Source: Bacillota bacterium | Lineage (GTDB): Bacteria; Vulcanimicrobiota; SpSt-956; JAKJGF01 | Length of the DNA stretch: 34,139 nt | Direction of reading: 5' to 3' | NCBI GenBank assembly: GCA_022704525.1 | Contig: JAKJGF010000021.1 | Location: 1 to 34,139 of the forward strand | Shown here: positions 30,019 to 34,139 of the stretch, piece after piece | Layout: every line of letters starts with the position of its first letter | Numbering within the stretch: position 1 is the stretch's first letter | Made by a program: the position numbers and the translations under genes | The notes under the pieces: model-generated | The model's input: the letters and a program-made list of their open reading frames with translations, nothing else | Database searches by the model: none | What the model was told of the DNA's origin: nothing

Positions 30019-30400
30019 ATTAGCATATAATACTTTTTATATATTATTATTATTATTAAACTTATTTATAATATATATTCTATTTTATAATAATTTTATT
30101 TAAAGAAGAGAAAAAATAGAACATATATTCTATTTTTACAAAAAGTTATCCACAACTTATCCACAGCTGTGGATAAGTTGTGGATAAGTTCTTTCAATTG
30201 TTAATTCTCACAATAATCAGGGTTATAGCTAAAAAATGATAAAACAATAAATTTAAATTATAAATAACAAAAAAGCATTGTAAAAAAAGAATTTCTAAGT
30301 AATAGTAATTATAAAAAATAATGATTCTTATAAAAAGTTATCCACAGGTAAATGGCCATAACCTGTGGATATGTGGATAACTATTTAAAAAATTCAAAAG
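30019..30400. other. Chromosomal replication origin (oriC)
   Basis: The gene-free interval between rpmH and dnaA holds seven DnaA boxes in two clusters. Cluster 1 has consensus TTATCCACA at 30146-30154 and 30157-30165, and inverted TGTGGATAA at 30168-30176 and 30179-30187. Cluster 2 has TTATCCACA at 30338-30346, TGTGGATAT at 30364-30372 and TGTGGATAA at 30372-30380. Very AT-rich sequence flanks both: 30019-30117 (including five ATT triplets at 30043-30057) and 30381-30600. Either is a candidate unwinding element. Gene order (rpmH-oriC-dnaA-dnaN) supports the assignment. Confidence 0.93.
30146..30187. repeat. Perfect 42-bp palindrome with four DnaA boxes
   Basis: Each 21-bp arm holds two DnaA boxes in tandem, separated by AC on the left. 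The arms are exact reverse complements with the centre between 30166 and 30167 (CAGCTG) and no loop. Pairing stops at 30145/30188. Confidence 0.97.
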
Positions 30401-30612
30401 AATTTTTCCTTAATATAAAAGAGAAAAAAAATTTTACAATATTCTTTCTAATGTAAAAATTTAAAAATTGTATTATTATTCAAAATTAAGTAAATTCTAT
30501 ATGGTAGATAAAGATTTTTAATAAAAAATTATTAGATTCAATAAAAAAACACTCTAACTATATCAAAGAGGATTTAGGAATCTTTTAACGAATAAAAGCT
30601 TAGTAAATCCTT

Positions 30613-30618
30613 TATAAT
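30613..30618 (+). promoter_or_regulatory. Possible -10 box of dnaA
   Basis: A perfect TATAAT lies 78 bp before the dnaA start codon. No matching -35 is visible at 16-18 bp, so this is tentative. Confidence 0.3.
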
Positions 30619-30671
30619 TGGCCTCAAAAACCATGTAATTACCGGGTATTTATATTAGGATAAGGAGATTT

Positions 30672-30683
30672 ATGTGGCGGTGA
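30672..30683 (+). promoter_or_regulatory. Three-codon upstream ORF (Met-Trp-Arg-stop) ahead of dnaA
   Basis: ATG TGG CGG TGA follows a strong AAGGAG (30662-30667) by 4 bases. The stop is 7 bases before the dnaA ATG at 30691, which itself has only a weak GGTGA. No in-frame alternative dnaA start uses the strong site. Ribosomes may therefore load at this mini-ORF and reinitiate on dnaA. Confidence 0.5.
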
Positions 30684-30690
30684 TAATTTT

Positions 30691-32070
30691 ATGCAAGATA
30701 TAAATGATAATTCTGATAATATCAATGAAATATGGAAAAAAACTATTTCCATACTGGAAGAAAAAATAGGTACACCGACCTTTGAAACCTGTTTAAAAAA
30801 TTCCAGAGTTGTATCTTTTGAAGAAAATAACCTTGTAATAGGTGTCCCAAGTAAATTTGCAAAAAGCTGGTTAGAAGAAAGAAATCACAAAAAATTAATT
30901 GAAACAACACTAACAACTGTAAGTGGAAAAAAATTTGGTCTATCATTCATAATATTACCGTCAACAATTCCGCAAAAAATACCTCAGAAAGTAGTGATTG
31001 AGAAAAATCAAACAGTTATAAATAAAATAAAGAAAACCGCTAATAATAGAAATCTTAATCCAAAATATACTTTTTCAACATTTGTTGTAGGAAATAGCAA
31101 TTCTCTTGCCCATGCTGCAAGCCTTGCTGTATCAGAATCTCCGGCAAAAGTCTATAATCCTTTATTTATATACGGAGGAGTTGGGCTTGGAAAAACTCAT
31201 CTTATGCATGCAGTAGGCCACCAGGCTATCAGTTTAAGACCAGAATTGCACGTTACCTACATATCGGCAGAAACATTTACTAATGAAATGATTGAAGCAA
31301 TACAGACCAGACAGACTAAAAGTTTCAGAAACAGATATAGAACTGTAGACATACTGCTTATAGATGATATACAATTTCTTATAAGTAAAGAAGGTATTCA
31401 GGAAGAATTTTTCCATACCTTTAACGACCTTCACAGTGCAGATAAACAAATAATTATCACAAGTGATCGTCCTCCAAAAGAAATACCAACCCTCCAGGAT
31501 CGATTAAAATCCAGATTTGAATGGGGTTTGATTGCAGATATTCAACCCCCTAATTTAGAAACAAGACAGGCTATTTTACGGAAAAAAGCAGAACTGGAAA
31601 ATATGCATATACCCAATAATGTAATAGAATACATAGCAGAGATAATAACTTCAAATATAAGAGAACTGGAAGGAGTACTTGTAAGAATAATGGCATACGC
31701 ATCTTTAAAAAAAGCCAGAATAGATCTTTTCCTTGCAAAAGAAGCTATTGAAAATCTTGTTTCAAATACTAAAAAAGATACAATAACTGTTCCTCTTATA
31801 CTGAAAAAGACAGCAGATTATTTTGCTGTAAGCTTAGATGATCTATGCTCAGGGGGGAGAGAGCAAAAATTAGCCCGTGCCCGTCAGATAGCTATGTTTC
31901 TTGCAAGAGAATTAACTGGAACTTCCTATCCAGAAATAGGAAAACACTTTGGAGGTAAAGATCACACTACAATTCTTCATGCTTACAATAAAATTAAAGA
32001 AGAAAATGATCCTGCAGTGAAAGCACATATAAATAATATAAAAAATGAACTAAGTCAGCTTAAAGAATAA
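30691..32070 (+). CDS. dnaA: Chromosomal replication initiator DnaA
   Basis: The 459 residues hold an N-terminal domain (~1-75, IWKKTISILEEKIGTPTFET), a linker (~90-120) and an AAA+ ATPase. The ATPase has Walker A GGVGLGKTH (about 162-170), Walker B LLIDDIQFL and sensor segments (SRFEWGL). The C-terminal helix-turn-helix carries the DnaA signature HFGGKDHTTILHAYNKI. It binds the boxes at 30146-30380 and opens the origin. The ATG at 30691 is the only in-frame start; its own ribosome-binding site is weak and a mini-ORF with a strong one precedes it. It is followed by dnaN after 18 bp. Confidence 0.98.
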   Translation: MQDINDNSDNINEIWKKTISILEEKIGTPTFETCLKNSRVVSFEENNLVIGVPSKFAKSWLEERNHKKLIETTLTTVSGKKFGLSFIILPSTIPQKIPQKVVIEKNQTVINKIKKTANNRNLNPKYTFSTFVVGNSNSLAHAASLAVSESPAKVYNPLFIYGGVGLGKTHLMHAVGHQAISLRPELHVTYISAETFTNEMIEAIQTRQTKSFRNRYRTVDILLIDDIQFLISKEGIQEEFFHTFNDLHSADKQIIITSDRPPKEIPTLQDRLKSRFEWGLIADIQPPNLETRQAILRKKAELENMHIPNNVIEYIAEIITSNIRELEGVLVRIMAYASLKKARIDLFLAKEAIENLVSNTKKDTITVPLILKKTADYFAVSLDDLCSGGREQKLARARQIAMFLARELTGTSYPEIGKHFGGKDHTTILHAYNKIKEENDPAVKAHINNIKNELSQLKE

Positions 32071-32088
32071 AAGGAGACTCAAAATATT

Positions 32089-33207
32089 ATGAAAGTAATC
32101 TGTCAACAGGAAAAACTGAATTTTGGGATTCAAACAGTAAGTAAAGCTATCAGCTCAAAAGTAATAGAACCGATTTACGGAAATATAAAGCTTGAAACCA
32201 GTAACAATAATATGAGACTGATAGCTACAAGTGGTGATATTTCAATAGAAATTCTTATAGGAGTTGATTCCGTAGAGAAAGAAGGAAGTATTACAGTTCC
32301 TTCCAGAGAACTCGGTAATTTAATAGGAAGTTTTAATTCAGGGAAAGTTGAAATAGAATCTGATGATATCAAATTAATTACTATCACAAGTAAAGGTTGT
32401 CATTACCAGCTAAATGGCCTTCCTTCTGATCAGTTTCCATCAATGCAAAAGACAATAAGTGAAGATCTAATAACAATAAATCAGGAAACATTAAAAAACA
32501 TGATTAAGGAAACGTTTTTTGCCATTGCCCCTCCTGATGAAGTAAGAGCAGTGTTAAAAGGAAGTCTCTTTGAAATAGAAGGAGAAAATTTAACTGTAGT
32601 ATCTGCTGATGGAAGGAGAATGGCTAAAAAAACAGGAAAATTATTAAATAGTCCCGGAAAGAATTTTGAAATAGTGGTACCAAAAAAGACACTGAATGAG
32701 CTTATAAGAATACTTTCAGAAGGTTCGGAAGAAGAGGTTAATATTTTCATAAGTGATTCTCAAATAGACTTTCACATTGATAATATAAGGATCTTATCCA
32801 GTATTATACAGGGAAAATTTCCAAATTACAGACAGGTAATCCCCACTCACTGTGAACAATCACTTAGAATAAATAAAGAAAATCTCTATAAAGCGCTAAA
32901 AAGAGCATCCTTTATTGCTCAGGATTTAGAAAGTCCGAATCTTGTAAAATTTAAGGTTCACGGTTCCCAGATAATTATAACTGCCAATACTCAGGATGTG
33001 GGCCAGGCCTATGAAGAAGTTGATCTGGAAGAACCTGCCCAGAGTCTTGATATTGCCTTCAATGCAAAATATCTCATAGATGCCCTTTCATCTATGGCAA
33101 CAACGGAAATTATATTTGAACTCAGTAACCCTGTAAATCCGGGTATAATAAAACCAGCTCAAAGAGAAGATTATTTATATGTTATTATGCCGGTAAGGTT
33201 AAAGTAA
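32089..33207 (+). CDS. dnaN: DNA polymerase III beta sliding clamp
   Basis: The 372-residue product matches the family length and has three topologically similar domains: MKVICQQEKLNFGIQTVSKAI, the FKGSLFEIEG-like middle part (VLKGSLFEIEGENLTVVSADG), and a C-terminal end YLYVIMPVRL. It forms the ring that holds polymerase III and many partners on DNA. AGGAG precedes the ATG at a rather long distance (~12 bases). It is co-transcribed with dnaA. A family-C palindrome starts one base after the stop codon and may act as a transcript end. Confidence 0.98.
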   Translation: MKVICQQEKLNFGIQTVSKAISSKVIEPIYGNIKLETSNNNMRLIATSGDISIEILIGVDSVEKEGSITVPSRELGNLIGSFNSGKVEIESDDIKLITITSKGCHYQLNGLPSDQFPSMQKTISEDLITINQETLKNMIKETFFAIAPPDEVRAVLKGSLFEIEGENLTVVSADGRRMAKKTGKLLNSPGKNFEIVVPKKTLNELIRILSEGSEEEVNIFISDSQIDFHIDNIRILSSIIQGKFPNYRQVIPTHCEQSLRINKENLYKALKRASFIAQDLESPNLVKFKVHGSQIIITANTQDVGQAYEEVDLEEPAQSLDIAFNAKYLIDALSSMATTEIIFELSNPVNPGIIKPAQREDYLYVIMPVRLK

Positions 33208-33292
33208 GTGAGAAGTGAGAAGTGAAAAGAAATGTGTATGTAATTTGAGTAATATTACATTATCGTTTTACCTTTCACCTCTCACCTCTCAC
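33208..33292. repeat. Palindromic intergenic repeat, family C (7-bp units)
   Basis: Left units GTGAGAA GTGAGAA GTGAAAA (33208-33229) oppose right units TTTCACC TCTCACC TCTCAC (33273-33292), complementary at 18 of 20 positions around a ~43-nt loop. It begins one base after the dnaN stop. Confidence 0.85.
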
Positions 33293-33308
33293 TATTTTAC
33301 AAAAAGAC

Positions 33309-33337
33309 TTGTAATTTAAATTTTTATATGCTAAAAT
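33309..33337 (+). promoter_or_regulatory. Promoter of the tRNA-Ser/tRNA-Arg/tadA unit
   Basis: TTGTAA (33309-33314), a 17-bp spacer, and TAAAAT (33332-33337), 16 bp before the first tRNA base. Confidence 0.65.
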
Positions 33338-33353
33338 ATCCCTGAATAAGCAA

Positions 33354-33446
33354 GGAGAGATGGCCGAGCTGGCTGAAGGCGGTCGCCTGCTAAGCGATTA
33401 TACATGTGTTGAGCGTGTATCGTGGGTTCAAATCCCACTCTCTCCG
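33354..33446 (+). tRNA. tRNA-Ser (GCT)
   Basis: The acceptor GGAGAGA/TCTCTCC, a D-arm, the anticodon stem GTCGC/GCGAT with loop CTGCTAA (anticodon GCT), a long class-II variable arm and the T-arm GTGGG-TTCAAAT-CCCAC are all present. Discriminator G; CCA is not encoded. It reads AGC/AGT serine codons. Confidence 0.97.
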
Positions 33447-33460
33447 TTATTTTTATATTA

Positions 33461-33533
33461 GCGCCTGTAGCTCAGCGGATAGAGCAACGGACTACGAATC
33501 CGTAGGTCGGAGGTTCAAATCCTCTCGGGCGCG
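33461..33533 (+). tRNA. tRNA-Arg (ACG)
   Basis: The acceptor GCGCCTG/CGGGCGC (one G-U pair), the D-arm AGCTCAGCGG..., the anticodon stem ACGGA/TCCGT with loop CTACGAA (anticodon ACG) and the T-arm GAGG-TTCAAAT-CCTC are all present. Discriminator G; CCA is not encoded. A34 must become inosine to read CGT, CGC and CGA, the reaction of TadA encoded 5 bp downstream. Confidence 0.97.
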
Positions 33534-33538
33534 TAAAT

Positions 33539-34012
33539 ATGGCAAATAAAGATTTATATTTCATGAAAATGGCCATTGAAGAAGCAAAAAAAGCTTTTGA
33601 TGCAGGGGAAGTTCCTGTTGGAGCAATTCTGGTATATAAAGAGAACATAGTAATAGCTAAAGGATATAATCAGAGAGAATTTACACAGAATCCCCTTTTT
33701 CATGCAGAATTAATAGTAATCAATAAAGGTTCTAAAATATTAAAACAATGGCGATTAGATGAAACATCTTTATATGTAACTTTAGAACCATGTCCTATGT
33801 GTGCAGGAGCTATAGTTCAGGCAAGAATAAAAAAACTGATTTATGGTGCACAGGATTTAAAAGGTGGAGGAGTAAGTTCTTTAATGAATATACCCGGTGA
33901 TTTAAGATTAAATCATCAGGTAGAAATTGTTTCTGGTATACTGGAAGAAGAATGTGGTTCAATATTAAAAGAATTCTTCAAAAAATTAAGAATCGAAAAG
34001 AAAACTGACTAA
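33539..34012 (+). CDS. tadA: tRNA-specific adenosine deaminase TadA
   Basis: Deaminates A34 to inosine in tRNA-Arg(ACG). The 157-residue product has the deaminase zinc site HAE (H55, E57) and PCPMC (C85, C88), with TLEPCPMCAGAIVQARI and the C-terminal FKKLR helix. The N-terminus DLYFMKMAIEEAKKAFDAGEV is the family's usual one, which supports the ATG at 33539 despite the absence of a Shine-Dalgarno sequence. The ATG is only 5 bases beyond the tRNA-Arg 3' end, so processing of that tRNA from the common transcript would leave a nearly leaderless tadA mRNA. A second serine tRNA follows. Confidence 0.97.
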   Translation: MANKDLYFMKMAIEEAKKAFDAGEVPVGAILVYKENIVIAKGYNQREFTQNPLFHAELIVINKGSKILKQWRLDETSLYVTLEPCPMCAGAIVQARIKKLIYGAQDLKGGGVSSLMNIPGDLRLNHQVEIVSGILEEECGSILKEFFKKLRIEKKTD

Positions 34013-34029
34013 ATAGTATCAGATAAATT

Positions 34030-34122
34030 GGAGAGATGGCTGAGTTCGGTTGAAAGCGCTCGACTCGAAATCGAGTAAGGGGAGTAAAATCTCTTTCGTG
34101 GGTTCAAATCCCACTCTCTCCG
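34030..34122 (+). tRNA. tRNA-Ser (CGA)
   Basis: The acceptor GGAGAGA/TCTCTCC and T-arm are identical to those of the tRNA-Ser at 33354. The anticodon stem CTCGA/TCGAG has loop CTCGAAA? with CGA at positions 34-36 (loop bases CTCGAAA), and a long variable arm is present (GGGGAG...CTCTTT). Discriminator G; no encoded CCA. It reads TCG serine codons and is probably co-transcribed with tadA. Confidence 0.95.
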
Positions 34123-34139
34123 TAAAATAATGATAAGTG

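Noticed and set aside
30043..30057. DnaA-trio element (ATT triplets)
   Set aside because: The triplets fit loosely on the - strand, but they lie ~90 bp from the nearest DnaA box, whereas known trios abut the box cluster. They are only noted as AT-rich sequence.
4134..33292. Insertion sequences or prophage behind the dispersed palindromes
   Set aside because: No transposase, integrase or phage gene is found anywhere in the window, and no target-site duplications were evident.

Overview
The window is AT-rich bacterial chromosome containing the replication origin. Its right third has a classical origin layout. mnmE, khpB/jag, yidC, yidD, rnpA and rpmH read leftwards. A DnaA-box region lies between rpmH and dnaA. 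dnaA, dnaN, tRNA genes and tadA read rightwards. The left two thirds hold accessory and signalling genes rich in short zinc ribbons, eukaryotic-like Ser/Thr kinases, HEAT and TPR repeats. The rpmH-oriC-dnaA order is widespread and does not fix the phylum. The kinase/zinc-ribbon/repeat-protein content, scattered gene order and 7-bp-unit palindromes suggest a little-studied or candidate lineage. That placement is inference; no 16S rRNA gene or other decisive marker is present.

Layout. 1-4124: the 3' end of an acidic-repeat/HEAT protein, a protein with two YkgJ-type cysteine domains, and a zinc ribbon-kinase-receiver-zinc ribbon protein. 4134-7843: a palindromic repeat, gnd with a structured ~119-nt leader, a TPR protein, and a Met/Gly-repeat protein with a C39-like peptidase domain. 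8066-13575: a branched-chain-amino-acid-type binding lipoprotein, FolC, a membrane-anchored HEAT protein and an AprX-like subtilase. 13574-16880: a small membrane protein, a sugar isomerase/epimerase-like TIM barrel, a coiled-coil protein, a decayed gene, an AhbC-like radical SAM/SPASM enzyme and another coiled-coil protein. 16864-21093: a 22-codon ORF, a B12-binding-type radical SAM protein and a GT4 glycosyltransferase in one leftward unit; an RRM protein with a long leader; and an ATP-grasp protein. 21296-25519: a zinc-ribbon protein and a two-kinase operon (kinase-formylglycine-enzyme-like fusion plus a likely pseudokinase with a membrane anchor and TPRs). 25628-34122: the origin region described above.

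The housekeeping blocks fit together. RnpA (tRNA 5' processing), MnmE and TadA (tRNA modification), RpmH (ribosome) and YidD/YidC/KhpB (membrane insertion and RNA binding) flank the origin. TadA sits 5 bp downstream of tRNA-Arg(ACG), the tRNA whose A34 this family deaminates. The accessory part looks like a signalling network in which phosphorylation modules are paired with zinc ribbons, receiver, SUMF1-like and TPR domains.

The strongest unusual signals are: a perfect 42-bp palindrome carrying four consensus DnaA boxes; a three-codon upstream ORF holding the best ribosome-binding site in front of dnaA; an intact rnpA with no ATG/GTG/TTG start; the structured gnd leader, whose predicted transcript start coincides with its closing stem; three families of palindromes built from 7-bp units; the peptide-radical SAM-glycosyltransferase unit; and the kinase fusions. 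No CRISPR array, insertion sequence or prophage was seen.
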